Assembly (NCBI RefSeq): GCF_007997385.1
Contig: NZ_VOSC01000028.1
Span: 2,484 to 65,283, forward strand
Source: Seonamhaeicola algicola
Lineage (GTDB): Bacteria > Bacteroidota > Bacteroidia > Flavobacteriales > Flavobacteriaceae
DNA length: 62,800 nt
Direction: 5' to 3'
Positions within the stretch are counted from its first letter, which is position 1; each line of letters starts with the position of its first letter. The notes under the pieces were generated by a model. It was not told the DNA's origin and made no database searches. It was given only the letters and a program-made list of their open reading frames with translations. This document shows, piece after piece, positions 1-9,680 of this stretch. The position numbers and the translations under genes are program-made.

Positions 1-2226
1 TTCAAGAGCATCAAAACAACCATCTCCATCACTATCGTTATCAAGTTGATTTGATATTCCATCTCCATCTGTATCGGGACATATGGTTACTGAAAATAAA
101 TCTATAAAATTACCTGTGGCTATACCACCTCCTGCTGTAGATACGCTTTCAAAACCAAAACGCGTTGTTGTTTGTCCAGCTGGTACTGTGTAGGTTCCTG
201 TATAATTTACCCATGCAGTATTGTCTGAACTCATTAATTGTTGAACTACAAGAGTACCTCCTGCAGGGCCAATTAATACGTTAGCTTCATCAGTACCTCT
301 TCTTCCTCTATGCCATATAGACCATGTTATTATCGATCCTGGTGTAGTGGCTACATCTTGGTATAGTTGAGCATCACTAGTGGCATTAATCTCGGCATGC
401 GAACCACCATCAAAAGAAGGTGTTGGAGCTGGGTCTCCTCCATTATGACCAGATTCCCATATTTCAATTCTACCATCGGCAGCAGTTGTACTCCAACCAT
501 TAACATTTGCTTGATCAAATTGAAATGATCGATTAGGCGCAATTCCATATGTAACAACAGCATCGGACACATTATAATCTTCAAAACTATCATTAATTAA
601 AGCACTTTCAGTACATTCATCGGCATCTAAAATACCATCATTATCATCATCTAAATCACAAATATCACTCACACCATCACCATCAAAATCGGGATTGCCA
701 GATGTTAATGGGTTACAAGGGTCTGGTAATACATTATTTGATACCGTATCACTTACTCCTCCAAAGTAATCTGCATCTAGATTAGCTGTATTAGTAATGG
801 TTGTTCCAGCAGCTCCAGAATCAACAGAAATATCTAAAGTCACCGTCATCGTTTCTCCTGGTAGTAAATTGACGGCATCACTTTCAACTATCATATTAGC
901 AGGAGCATTAACTGAATTTGTAACCTGTGACCTTGACGGTACCACATAATTAATTGTGAAAGTTGCGTTATTTACTGTATTTACTCCAAAATCATTTGGG
1001 TCGTCCCAAAAAAATGTATAATTACCTAAAGCAGAAGGGGATCCATTAATTGTTCCTGTACCGGTCTGGTTTACATTACTCCCTGACACATTACCTCCAA
1101 AGGGTGCTGCTGTGACCGAACCACCACCTGGATAATTTGCTATCATATATATTTCTGACAACCAATCTGTTGTACTAACAGTAACATCATAACTATAACC
1201 TGTTAAAATAGCGTTGGAAGGTATATCAGCATTTGTTACTACATAAGTTTGTGTTAAACCTGTACTATTAAATGTTTGATTTGAAGGTGTCATTGTATAA
1301 CTAAAACTACCAGGTGTATATACATCTGTATAATATGTTGAATTTGCCGAACCAGGTATATAGGTAACACCTGAAGGTAAAATATCGGTTACTCTTATAT
1401 TATTGGCTCTTACTGATCCTGTATTTTCAATTTCAATATCATATGAAATTGTTTGTCCGACAGATACATCATTATTAGTAGAAGATGTTTTGGTAACTTG
1501 TAAATTTGGATTAGAAGGAGAAATTCCTGTAAAAACAAATTCAATCGCATCTCCACCGTCTGGTCCTCCTGGGGCTTGAGATGCATCAATGATTATTGTA
1601 GTATAAGCTCCGTTTAGTTGAAAGCTTCCTGCGGCGGTTCCATTTGTAGACACACCACATTCTGTAGAAGGAGGTTCTGTTAATAGGGTACCAGTGGTTC
1701 TATAAAAAGTTGATGCTGTAGACTCTAAATGTACCCCATTCTGCGATAATTCAGACCATGTACCATTGGTTAATGTAAATAATCCAGAATTAGATAATGT
1801 ATTCCCTGGACTTCCTAAACTTCCTCCGACCCTATCAACATGTATAATAGGAGTGTTTACAGGCACTAAAGTTGTTGATAAAGGGCCATCAAAAAAGGCA
1901 AACTGCAAATTGCCATCAATAACTCCAGAAGCATTTACATTAGCCGTTAAACGTAGTGACGGATTATTATCTACAGATGTATCAGAATAAGCACCAGCAC
2001 ATCCCATCGTCTCTGTTTGTATTTGTGTAATATTATCAATTGAAACCAACCTCACATAAACACTTCCGGCTTGTGCTTGCCACTCCCCACCTGGACCTGA
2101 TTGAGACCACACTCCTGTCGTTTGAGAATAACTTTTTGTTAGAAAAACAAAAATTAATACCATAAAAAGAAAAAACACTTTTAAATTTTTTCTTTTTGTT
2201 AAATGATGAGTATTTGTTGTGATCAT
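1..2226 (-). CDS. Large secreted surface protein with DUF11-like and TSP3 repeats (C-terminal part outside window)
   Basis: The frame is open from the ATG at 2226 to the window edge, 742 codons without a stop. Residues 1-35 form a long-tailed signal peptide (KR-rich start, then a hydrophobic run ending near SYSQ). Residues about 36-235 are an unassigned beta-rich domain. About 240-360 resembles a DUF11 adhesin repeat (VTKTSS, VGQTISYDIEIENTGS, VTDILPSGVTYI). About 505-535 is a calcium-binding thrombospondin type 3 run (DFDGDGVSD, DLDDDNDGILDADE). About 540-710 looks like a jelly-roll or carbohydrate-binding module, and a second TSP3 run starts near 714 and continues off the edge. This build is typical of flavobacterial adhesins exported by the type IX system, but the C-terminal sorting domain that would prove it lies outside. 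No partner gene is visible upstream. Confidence 0.85.
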   Translation of the reverse strand, partial: MITTNTHHLTKRKNLKVFFLFMVLIFVFLTKSYSQTTGVWSQSGPGGEWQAQAGSVYVRLVSIDNITQIQTETMGCAGAYSDTSVDNNPSLRLTANVNASGVIDGNLQFAFFDGPLSTTLVPVNTPIIHVDRVGGSLGSPGNTLSNSGLFTLTNGTWSELSQNGVHLESTASTFYRTTGTLLTEPPSTECGVSTNGTAAGSFQLNGAYTTIIIDASQAPGGPDGGDAIEFVFTGISPSNPNLQVTKTSSTNNDVSVGQTISYDIEIENTGSVRANNIRVTDILPSGVTYIPGSANSTYYTDVYTPGSFSYTMTPSNQTFNSTGLTQTYVVTNADIPSNAILTGYSYDVTVSTTDWLSEIYMIANYPGGGSVTAAPFGGNVSGSNVNQTGTGTINGSPSALGNYTFFWDDPNDFGVNTVNNATFTINYVVPSRSQVTNSVNAPANMIVESDAVNLLPGETMTVTLDISVDSGAAGTTITNTANLDADYFGGVSDTVSNNVLPDPCNPLTSGNPDFDGDGVSDICDLDDDNDGILDADECTESALINDSFEDYNVSDAVVTYGIAPNRSFQFDQANVNGWSTTAADGRIEIWESGHNGGDPAPTPSFDGGSHAEINATSDAQLYQDVATTPGSIITWSIWHRGRRGTDEANVLIGPAGGTLVVQQLMSSDNTAWVNYTGTYTVPAGQTTTRFGFESVSTAGGGIATGNFIDLFSVTICPDTDGDGISNQLDNDSDGDGCFDALE

Positions 2227-2679
2227 GGTAAATTAGTATTTAAAAATTTATTCTAGCTTATTAAATCAACTTTACAGATTAACTTTAGTTGAAATTGTAA
2301 ATTTATAGTGATATTTATTTAATATTTTTCTTCTTGTTTTAACAGCAATTTTGTGGTGTTGAAAAGCAGTTTTCTTTCGATGAATGATTTCTTTATTTTT
2401 TTCATTTCCCAAATTCCCAATCACTTTCTATATTAACCACTATAGACACACTATTTTTAACCTAAGTCACATCATATTACATAAAAATAGTAAGAATTTT
2501 ATAGCACACCAATAAAAATCTAAATTATAAATTCAATTATTCACAACTCAGCAAACACTTTTAAATGCAATTTAATTAAGACGAAACACCTAAAAGTGTA
2601 GATGAATGGTAAACCTCTCCAAAACATAAAGTAAATAGTATTTATACCGCTATTACTTAGTAAGTATCATACTTATTTA
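2227..2679. other. Intergenic region without a visible gene
   Basis: About 450 AT-rich bases lie between the divergent surface-protein gene and prfC. I see no convincing reading frame, tRNA or terminator. No clear TAnnTTTG element faces the surface-protein gene, so its promoter remains unassigned. Confidence 0.6.
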
Positions 2680-2687
2680 TATTTTTG
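2680..2687 (+). promoter_or_regulatory. Predicted -7 element of prfC promoter
   Basis: TATTTTTG matches the Bacteroidota -7 consensus TAnnTTTG. A start point about six bases downstream leaves a leader of roughly 13 bases before the ATG at 2706. It also covers the upstream in-frame TTG at 2685, which argues against that codon as the start. No clear TTG at -33 is seen. Confidence 0.5.
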
Positions 2688-2705
2688 CATACCTTAAAAT
2701 ACAAC

Positions 2706-4295
2706 ATGGATTTTTTAAAAGAAATAAACCGCAGACGTACATTTGGTATCATTTCGCACCCCGATGCCGGTAAAACAACACTAACTGAAAAACTATTACT
2801 TTTTGGTGGCGCTATACAAGAAGCTGGAGCTGTAAAAAGTAATAAAATAAAAAAAGGAGCTACCAGTGACTTTATGGAAATAGAGCGCCAGCGTGGTATT
2901 TCGGTAGCTACTTCGGTTTTAGCTTTTGAATATAACAACATAAAAATAAATATTCTAGATACACCCGGGCATAAAGATTTTGCGGAAGACACTTTTAGAA
3001 CTTTAACTGCTGTAGATAGTGTTATTGTGGTTATTGATGTTGCAAAAGGTGTTGAGGAACAAACTGAAAAACTTGTTGAAGTTTGTAGAATGCGTAACAT
3101 ACCTATGATTGTTTTTATAAACAAACTAGATAGAGAAGGTAAAGATGCTTTTGATTTGCTTGATGAAGTTGAACAAAAACTAGGTTTAAGAGTAACACCA
3201 CTTAGTTTCCCTATTGGTATGGGTTATGAGTTTAAGGGTATTTATAATATTTGGGAAAAAAATGTAAACCTTTTTAGTGGAGATAGCCGAAAAAATATTG
3301 AAGAGACTATTAAAATATCAGATTTAGAATCTACTGAACTAGATAAATTAGTAGGTCAAAATTCTGCAAATACCTTAAGAGAAGAATTAGAATTAGTACA
3401 AGGTATTTATCCTGATTTTGATAAAGAAGCCTATAAAAAAGGCGAACTCCAACCAGTATTTTTTGGTTCGGCATTAAATAACTTTGGTGTTAGAGAGCTT
3501 TTAGATTGTTTTGTAAACATAGCTCCAACGCCTAGAGCTAAACAAAGTGATACACGTTTGGTAAAACCCGAAGAAAAAAACTTTACAGGTTTTGTTTTTA
3601 AAATACATGCCAATATGGACCCTAACCACCGTAACCGCTTAGCATTTGTTAAAATTGTATCTGGTGAGTTTAAACGTAACACACCCTATTTGCATGTTAG
3701 AAACAATAAAAAAGTAAAATTTTCTAGTCCGAACGCTTTTTTTGCTGAAAAAAAAGAAATAGTAGATATCTCTTATCCTGGTGATATTGTAGGTTTACAA
3801 GATACAGGAAGCTTTAAAATAGGAGATACATTAACTGAAGGCGAAATTTTAAATTACAAAGGTGTACCTAGTTTTTCACCAGAACATTTTAGGTATATAA
3901 ATAATGCCGACCCATTAAAATCAAAACAATTATTTAAAGGAATTGATCAATTAATGGACGAAGGAGTAGCACAATTATTTACATTAGAATTAAACGGAAG
4001 AAAAGTTATTGGCACCGTTGGTGCTCTGCAATATGAAGTTATTCAGTACAGATTAGAACATGAATATGGTGCTAAATGTACTTATGAAAATTTAAATGTT
4101 GCAAAAGCATGTTGGGTTGAACCTGAAGATGAAAAAAATGCAGAGTTTAAAGAATTTAAACAGGTAAAACAACGCTTTTTAGCTAAAGATAAACAAGGGC
4201 AATTAGTATTTTTAGCCGATTCTTTATTTTCATTACAAATGACACAGCAAAAATACCCAAGTATTAAATTTCATTTTACCTCAGAATTTGATTAA
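2706..4295 (+). CDS. prfC: Peptide chain release factor 3
   Basis: A 529-residue translational GTPase that recycles RF1/RF2 from the ribosome after termination. Visible motifs are the P-loop SHPDAGKTT (residues 17-25), the switch I segment RQRGISVATS, DTPGHKDF (G3) and NKLD (G4), followed by beta-barrel domains and the RF3-specific C-terminal domain. Length is normal for RF3, and the early IISHPDAGKTT and the AVKSNKIKKGATSDFMEIERQ stretch separate it from EF-G. I start it at the ATG at 2706, MDFLKEINRRR, because this matches the family and an upstream TTG lies inside the predicted promoter. It is a single gene; the next gene follows after 100 bases. Confidence 0.96.
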   Translation: MDFLKEINRRRTFGIISHPDAGKTTLTEKLLLFGGAIQEAGAVKSNKIKKGATSDFMEIERQRGISVATSVLAFEYNNIKINILDTPGHKDFAEDTFRTLTAVDSVIVVIDVAKGVEEQTEKLVEVCRMRNIPMIVFINKLDREGKDAFDLLDEVEQKLGLRVTPLSFPIGMGYEFKGIYNIWEKNVNLFSGDSRKNIEETIKISDLESTELDKLVGQNSANTLREELELVQGIYPDFDKEAYKKGELQPVFFGSALNNFGVRELLDCFVNIAPTPRAKQSDTRLVKPEEKNFTGFVFKIHANMDPNHRNRLAFVKIVSGEFKRNTPYLHVRNNKKVKFSSPNAFFAEKKEIVDISYPGDIVGLQDTGSFKIGDTLTEGEILNYKGVPSFSPEHFRYINNADPLKSKQLFKGIDQLMDEGVAQLFTLELNGRKVIGTVGALQYEVIQYRLEHEYGAKCTYENLNVAKACWVEPEDEKNAEFKEFKQVKQRFLAKDKQGQLVFLADSLFSLQMTQQKYPSIKFHFTSEFD

Positions 4296-4397
4296 ACACA
4301 AATTGAAAAATTATCAAAATGTTAAAAATTTTGTTTTTAAACGATAAATTAATACATTTAATCGATATTCATTAATAATCACCCAAAAGATCTACCA

Positions 4398-4631
4398 ATG
4401 AAAGTAAATGCTAAAGAGTTTAGTAACAAAGATATTACCGTTACTTATAATCCTCAAAAATGCACATTATCAGGCATTTGTGCTAAAGAACTTTCAGAAG
4501 TTTTTAGCGACTCTATAATACCTTGGGTAAATTTAGATAATACCGAAAGTAGCAAAATTATAGAGCAAATTGAACGCTGCCCATCGGGAGCACTGCAATA
4601 TTTAAAAAAGAAGCAGGAAGCTTTAGTTTAA
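4398..4631 (+). CDS. Small (4Fe-4S) mono-cluster protein, YjdI/Fer4_19 type
   Basis: 77 residues. Cysteines fall in CTLSGIC and in CPSGAL, with the sequence otherwise like the divergent ferredoxin family that includes E. coli YjdI. In that family the protein binds one Fe-S cluster and often sits beside or is fused to an N-acetyltransferase; no acetyltransferase gene is adjacent here. Its redox partner is unknown. It lies 102 bases after prfC on the same strand and is followed directly by a strong hairpin terminator. The only cysteines visible are the three in these motifs, so a full four-cysteine cluster is not evident. Confidence 0.75.
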   Translation: MKVNAKEFSNKDITVTYNPQKCTLSGICAKELSEVFSDSIIPWVNLDNTESSKIIEQIERCPSGALQYLKKKQEALV

Positions 4632-4635
4632 AATG

Positions 4636-4674
4636 AAAAATGCCCTTTATAAAATTTTATAAAGGGCATTTTTT
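4636..4674. terminator. Bidirectional intrinsic terminator
   Basis: A perfect inverted repeat, TGCCCTTTATAAAA (4641-4654) against TTTTATAAAGGGCA (4655-4668), is flanked by five A on the left and six T on the right. Both strands therefore read a GC-containing stem followed by a U run. It sits between the convergent iron-sulfur protein gene and the DUF3467 gene and can serve both. Confidence 0.85.
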
Positions 4675-4839
4675 CTTCAAAAATTCATAAAAGCTATTTT
4701 AAATACTTTTATTTGAAAAAACATTAAGTATTAAATATATTTAGTTATTCAAAACTTAAAACAGATTTAAATGCGTTAAAAAATATAACAAAAATCAATT
4801 TTTAAACGAAAATAAATAAATTTAACTTATACCTATTAA

Positions 4840-5157
4840 TTAAGCTTCGCCAGTTGGCCCAAAATTTAATGGTATAGGTGGCTGTTCATAATCTTTTATC
4901 TCGCCATGGGCATTTTCAAACCTGTTAACATTATCAGCTAAAGCCTTTAATAAACGTTTTGCATGTTGTGGAGTTAATATAATTCTAGACTTCACTTTAT
5001 TTTTTGGAACACCAGGCATAATATTAACAAAATCTACCACAAATTCAGATACTGAATGATTAATAATTGCTAAGTTAGAGTATGTACCTTCAGCAACTTT
5101 TTCATCTAACTCTATATTTATTTGCCCTTGTTTAGGCTTATTACTATCGTCTGCCAT
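4840..5157 (-). CDS. DUF3467 family protein
   Basis: 105 residues starting MADDSNKPKQGQINIELDEK; an upstream in-frame start would add nine residues (MRKLKIKIS) absent from the family. The pattern of a beta-strand core (GTYSNLAIINHS, FVVDFVNIMPG) and a helix with HAKRLLKALADN is that of DUF3467, a small Bacteroidota family of unknown function. Its place directly downstream of rpoC is common in this group, which hints at coexpression with RNA polymerase, but a terminator-like hairpin separates them here. Function is not known and I do not propose one. Confidence 0.8.
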   Translation of the reverse strand: MADDSNKPKQGQINIELDEKVAEGTYSNLAIINHSVSEFVVDFVNIMPGVPKNKVKSRIILTPQHAKRLLKALADNVNRFENAHGEIKDYEQPPIPLNFGPTGEA

Positions 5158-5216
5158 AGAAATTTTTATTTTTAATTTCCGCAAAAGCGGGAATCTAATT
5201 TATATAAATTCGTTTT

Positions 5217-5254
5217 AATAAAAAAGCCTTCAAGTAAATTACATGAAGGCCTTT
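5217..5254 (-). terminator. Intrinsic terminator after rpoC
   Basis: On the minus strand GCCTTCA (5250-5244) pairs with TGAAGGC (5232-5226) across an 11-base loop and is followed by a run of six T. It closes the rpoBC transcript about 45 bases after the rpoC stop codon. Confidence 0.7.
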
Positions 5255-5294
5255 AATTTTATATGTACTCCCACTTTCGCAGGAATTACAATTA

Positions 5295-8200
5295 TTAGTT
5301 ATAGTTAAGCTCTTGCTTTACTTGCATCATTTCATCAAATTCTTCTTTTGATCCTACAATGATGTTAGAATAGCGTCTCATACCTGTACCTGCTGGTATT
5401 CTATGACCAACAATTACATTTTCTTTTAAGCCTTCTAAAGTATCAACTTTACCAGCTACAGCTGCTTCGTTAAGTACTTTCGTAGTTTCTTGGAACGATG
5501 CTGCAGAAATGAATGATTTAGTTTGAAGCGAAGCTCTTGTAATACCTTGTAATATTGGCGTTGCCGTTGCAGGTTGTGCATCTCTTGCCACTACAAGTTG
5601 TTTGTCTTCTCTTCTTAAAATTGAATTTTCATCTCTTAATTGGCGTGGTGTTACTATTTGACCTGCTTTTAGGTTGGTAGAATCACCCGCTTCTTCAACA
5701 ACTTTCATTCCGAAGATATCATCGTTTTCTTTTATGAAATCTGCTTTATGAACTAATTGATCTTCTAAGAAAATGGTATCGCCAGAATCTATAATTCTAA
5801 CTTTACGCATCATCTGTCTTACAACAACTTCAAAGTGCTTATCGTTAATTTTTACACCTTGTAAACGATACACTTCTTGTACCTCGTTTACTAAATATTG
5901 TTGAACTGCTGAAGGTCCTTTGATATTTAAAATATCATTTGGAGTTATAGAACCATCAGATAATGGCATACCTGCTTTTACATAATCATTTTCTTGAACA
6001 AGAATTTGATTAGATAATTTCACTAAGTATTTCTTAATATCACCTGTTTTAGACTCTACAATAATTTCACGGTTACCACGCTTAATTTTACCAAATGACA
6101 CAACACCATCTATTTCTGATACTACTGCTGGGTTTGATGGGTTACGAGCTTCAAATAACTCAGTAACACGTGGTAAACCACCTGTAATATCACCTGCTTT
6201 TGCAGATTTACGAGGTATTTTAACCAACACTTTACCTACATTAATTTTCTCTCCATCATCAATCATTAAGTGCGCACCAACTGGTAAGTTGTATGAGCGA
6301 ATTGTTTCACCGTTACCATCTTCAATATGAATGGTTGGTATTAACTTTTTGTTTCTAGATTCTGAAATTACTTTTTCTTGGAAACCAGTTTGCTCATCAA
6401 TTTCAACTTGGTATGTAATACCTTGTTCAATATTTTCATATTTAATTTTACCTGCAAACTCTGATATAATTACACCGTTGTATGGATCCCAAGTACAAAC
6501 AACATCACCTTTTGTTAATTTTTGGCCGTTTTTAATTAATAAATTAGACCCATAAGGAATATTATTAGTACTTAAAGTAATGCCTGTTTTCTCGTCAATT
6601 AACTTAATTTCTGATGTTCTTGAAATAACAATATCAACTTCATTACCATCATTATCAGTACCTTTAACAGTTTTTAAATCTTCAATTTCAGCAACACCAT
6701 CAAATTTAACTGCTAATTTATTTTCTTCAGAAATATTACCCGCAATACCACCTACGTGGAATGTACGTAATGTTAACTGTGTACCAGGTTCTCCAATTGA
6801 TTGTGCTGCAACAACACCAACAGCTTCACCACGTTGTACCATTTTACCTGTTGCTAAGTTACGGCCGTAACATTTTGCACAGATACCTTGTAATGCTTCA
6901 CAAGATAATGGCGAACGTACTTCAATACTTTCTATTGGTGTATCTCCAATAGCTTTTGCTATTTTATCATCAATTAAATCACCAGCTTTAACTAATAGTT
7001 CATCAGTTAATGGGTTGTGTACATCATTTAATGAAACACGTCCAACAATTCTATCTTCAAGTGTTTCAACAATTTCATCATTTTTCTTTAAAGGCTCAAC
7101 TTCAACACCTCTTAAAGTACCACAATCTTCAGTGTTAATAATAACATCTTGTGATACGTCAACTAAACGACGTGTTAAGTAACCTGCATCGGCGGTTTTT
7201 AATGCCGTATCTGCAAGACCTTTACGAGCACCATGCGTTGAGATAAAATATTCTAAAATTGAAAGACCTTCTTTAAAGTTAGAAAGAATTGGATTTTCAA
7301 TAATTTCACCACCACCAGCATTTGATTTTTTAGGCTTAGCCATTAATCCACGCATACCGGTTAACTGACGAATTTGTTCTTTAGAACCACGTGCTCCAGA
7401 ATCAAGCATCATAAACACCGAGTTAAAACCTTGCTGATCTTCACGAATACGTTTCATAGAAAGCTCAGTTAATTCAGCGTTAGTAGATGTCCAAATATCA
7501 ATTACCTGGTTATAACGTTCGTTGTTAGTAATAAGTCCCATGTTATAGTTACCCATAATACCATCAACTAAACCATTGGCTTTATCAATCATTGTTTGCT
7601 TTTCAGCAGGAATAATAATATCACCTAAACTGAATGATAAACCACCTTTAAATGCAAAGTTGAAACCTAAAGTTCTAATAGAATCTAGGAAATCAGCCGT
7701 TTCAGGTACCGATGTAACTTTAAGAATATTACCAATAATATCTCTTAATGATTTTTTAGTAAGAACCTGATTGATATAACCTGCTGCTTGTGGTACGTGC
7801 TGGTTAAATAAAACACGACCAACAGTAGTTGTAACAATCATTGGTGCTAACTTACCATCTTCATTAATATCAATAACTCTTACCTTAATACCAGCATTTA
7901 AATCTACACGCTTTTCGTTAAAAGCAATTTCTACCTCTTCTGGCGAATAGAATGTTAAACCTTCACCTTTAATTGGTACTTCAGGTGTAGATTTGCGTTC
8001 TTTAGTCATGTAATAAAGACCAAGAACCATATCTTGTGATGGTACTGTTACAGGCGAACCATTTGCTGGGTTTAAGATATTATGCGATGCCAACATTAAT
8101 AACTGGCACTCTAAAATAGCTTCTGGCCCTAATGGTAAGTGCACCGCCATTTGGTCACCATCAAAATCGGCATTAAATGCTGTACACACTAATGGGTGTA

Positions 8201-9596
8201 ATTGAATAGCTTTACCCTCAATTAATTTAGGTTGAAAAGCTTGAATACCCAAACGGTGTAATGTAGGAGCACGGTTTAGTAATACTGGATGTCCTTTAAG
8301 AACATTTTCCAAAATATCCCAAACCACTGGCTCTCTTTTATCTATAATTTTCTTTGCAGATTTTACAGTTTTTACAATACCTCTTTCAATTAATTTTCTA
8401 ATCACAAAAGGTTTGTAAAGTTCTGCTGCCATATTTTTTGGCAATCCGCACTCAAATAATTTTAATTCTGGTCCAACAACAATTACAGAACGTGCTGAAT
8501 AATCTACACGTTTACCAAGTAAGTTTTGACGGAAACGCCCTTGCTTACCTTTTAAACTATCTGATAATGATTTTAACGGACGGTTAGAATCTGTTTTTAC
8601 TGCTGAAGATTTACGTGTGTTATCAAATAATGAATCTACAGATTCTTGTAACATACGTTTTTCATTACGTAAAATTACCTCTGGCGCTTTAATTTCAACT
8701 AAACGCTTTAAACGGTTATTACGTATAATGACACGACGGTAAAGATCATTTAAATCTGATGTTGCAAAACGTCCACCATCTAATGGTACTAACGGACGTA
8801 ATTCTGGTGGAATTACAGGAATAACCTTCATAATCATCCATTCCGGACGGTTTTCACGGTTATTGTTAGACTCACGTAACGCTTCAACAACTTGTAAACG
8901 TTTTAACGCTTCGGTTTTACGTTGTTTAGATGTTTCAGTATTAGCTTTATGACGTAATTCGTATGATAAAGTTTCTAAATCAATTCTAGCTAAAAGTTCA
9001 ATTAAACATTCAGCACCCATTTTAGCAATAAACTTTTCTGGGTCAGAATCATCTAAATATTGATTATCTTGAGGAAGAGATTCAAGAATATTTAAGTATT
9101 CTTCTTCTGTTAAGAAATCCATTTTTTGTAATGGCTCACCTTCTTCATTTTTAGCATTACCAGGTTGAATTACTACGTAACGTTCGTAGTAAATAATCAT
9201 ATCTAATTTCTTAGATGGTAACCCTAATAAGTAACCAATTTTATTTGGTAATGAACGGAAATACCAAATGTGCGCTACAGGTACTACTAAGTTAATATGA
9301 CCAACTCTGTCTCTACGTACTTTCTTTTCAGTAACTTCAACACCACAACGGTCACAAACTATACCTTTATATCTAATACGCTTATACTTACCACAAGCAC
9401 ACTCATAATCTTTTACAGGACCAAAAATGCGCTCACAAAATAAACCATCGCGTTCTGGCTTATGTGTACGGTAATTAATAGTTTCTGGCTTTAAAACTTC
9501 ACCTCTAGATTCTGCTAAAATAGATTCTGGAGAAGCTAAACCAATTGAGATTTTATTAAATCTCTTAACTGTATTTTTATCTTGTTTTCTTGCCAT
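5295..9596 (-). CDS. rpoC: DNA-directed RNA polymerase subunit beta'
   Basis: 1433 residues, the catalytic largest subunit of RNA polymerase. The N-terminal zinc ribbon reads [20 protein letters not shown]. The magnesium-binding [12 protein letters not shown] motif lies near residue 475. A second zinc site includes CGTLRGVEV and [13 protein letters not shown]. The bridge and trigger-loop region and the C-terminal sandwich domains follow. I start at the ATG at 9596 ([14 protein letters not shown]), because the 17 extra upstream residues (rich in N, Q, P and T) only translate an intergenic repeat. It follows rpoB after 84 bases and is very likely cotranscribed with it. Length agrees with other Bacteroidota beta' subunits. 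Confidence 0.98.
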   Translation of the reverse strand: MARKQDKNTVKRFNKISIGLASPESILAESRGEVLKPETINYRTHKPERDGLFCERIFGPVKDYECACGKYKRIRYKGIVCDRCGVEVTEKKVRRDRVGHINLVVPVAHIWYFRSLPNKIGYLLGLPSKKLDMIIYYERYVVIQPGNAKNEEGEPLQKMDFLTEEEYLNILESLPQDNQYLDDSDPEKFIAKMGAECLIELLARIDLETLSYELRHKANTETSKQRKTEALKRLQVVEALRESNNNRENRPEWMIMKVIPVIPPELRPLVPLDGGRFATSDLNDLYRRVIIRNNRLKRLVEIKAPEVILRNEKRMLQESVDSLFDNTRKSSAVKTDSNRPLKSLSDSLKGKQGRFRQNLLGKRVDYSARSVIVVGPELKLFECGLPKNMAAELYKPFVIRKLIERGIVKTVKSAKKIIDKREPVVWDILENVLKGHPVLLNRAPTLHRLGIQAFQPKLIEGKAIQLHPLVCTAFNADFDGDQMAVHLPLGPEAILECQLLMLASHNILNPANGSPVTVPSQDMVLGLYYMTKERKSTPEVPIKGEGLTFYSPEEVEIAFNEKRVDLNAGIKVRVIDINEDGKLAPMIVTTTVGRVLFNQHVPQAAGYINQVLTKKSLRDIIGNILKVTSVPETADFLDSIRTLGFNFAFKGGLSFSLGDIIIPAEKQTMIDKANGLVDGIMGNYNMGLITNNERYNQVIDIWTSTNAELTELSMKRIREDQQGFNSVFMMLDSGARGSKEQIRQLTGMRGLMAKPKKSNAGGGEIIENPILSNFKEGLSILEYFISTHGARKGLADTALKTADAGYLTRRLVDVSQDVIINTEDCGTLRGVEVEPLKKNDEIVETLEDRIVGRVSLNDVHNPLTDELLVKAGDLIDDKIAKAIGDTPIESIEVRSPLSCEALQGICAKCYGRNLATGKMVQRGEAVGVVAAQSIGEPGTQLTLRTFHVGGIAGNISEENKLAVKFDGVAEIEDLKTVKGTDNDGNEVDIVISRTSEIKLIDEKTGITLSTNNIPYGSNLLIKNGQKLTKGDVVCTWDPYNGVIISEFAGKIKYENIEQGITYQVEIDEQTGFQEKVISESRNKKLIPTIHIEDGNGETIRSYNLPVGAHLMIDDGEKINVGKVLVKIPRKSAKAGDITGGLPRVTELFEARNPSNPAVVSEIDGVVSFGKIKRGNREIIVESKTGDIKKYLVKLSNQILVQENDYVKAGMPLSDGSITPNDILNIKGPSAVQQYLVNEVQEVYRLQGVKINDKHFEVVVRQMMRKVRIIDSGDTIFLEDQLVHKADFIKENDDIFGMKVVEEAGDSTNLKAGQIVTPRQLRDENSILRREDKQLVVARDAQPATATPILQGITRASLQTKSFISAASFQETTKVLNEAAVAGKVDTLEGLKENVIVGHRIPAGTGMRRYSNIIVGSKEEFDEMMQVKQELNYN

Positions 9597-9607
9597 TTCT
9601 TTTGAAT

Positions 9608-9671
9608 TAGTTGTTGGCTGTTGGTTGTTGGTTGCTGGTTTTAACAACTACCAACAAACAACTAACAACCG
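9608..9671 (-). repeat. Imperfect inverted repeat made of GTTGTTGG words between rpoB and rpoC
   Basis: The left arm (about 9616-9640) repeats GTTGTTG/GTTGGTT words and pairs with the right arm (about 9644-9671), which repeats CAACAA/CCAACA words. Roughly 20 of 25 positions are complementary around a short TTTTAA loop. In the rpoB-rpoC messenger it would form a long hairpin just before the rpoC start. There is no T run after it, so it is not an obvious terminator. Confidence 0.7.
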
Positions 9672-9680
9672 TTAAAAATT

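Noticed and set aside
2685-2705. An upstream TTG start for prfC adding seven residues
   Set aside because: The TTG lies inside the predicted -7 element and the extra residues are not part of the RF3 family.
9597-9647. N-terminal extension of RpoC by 17 residues
   Set aside because: It is only a translation of the intergenic GTTGTTGG repeat; the conserved start is MARKQDK.
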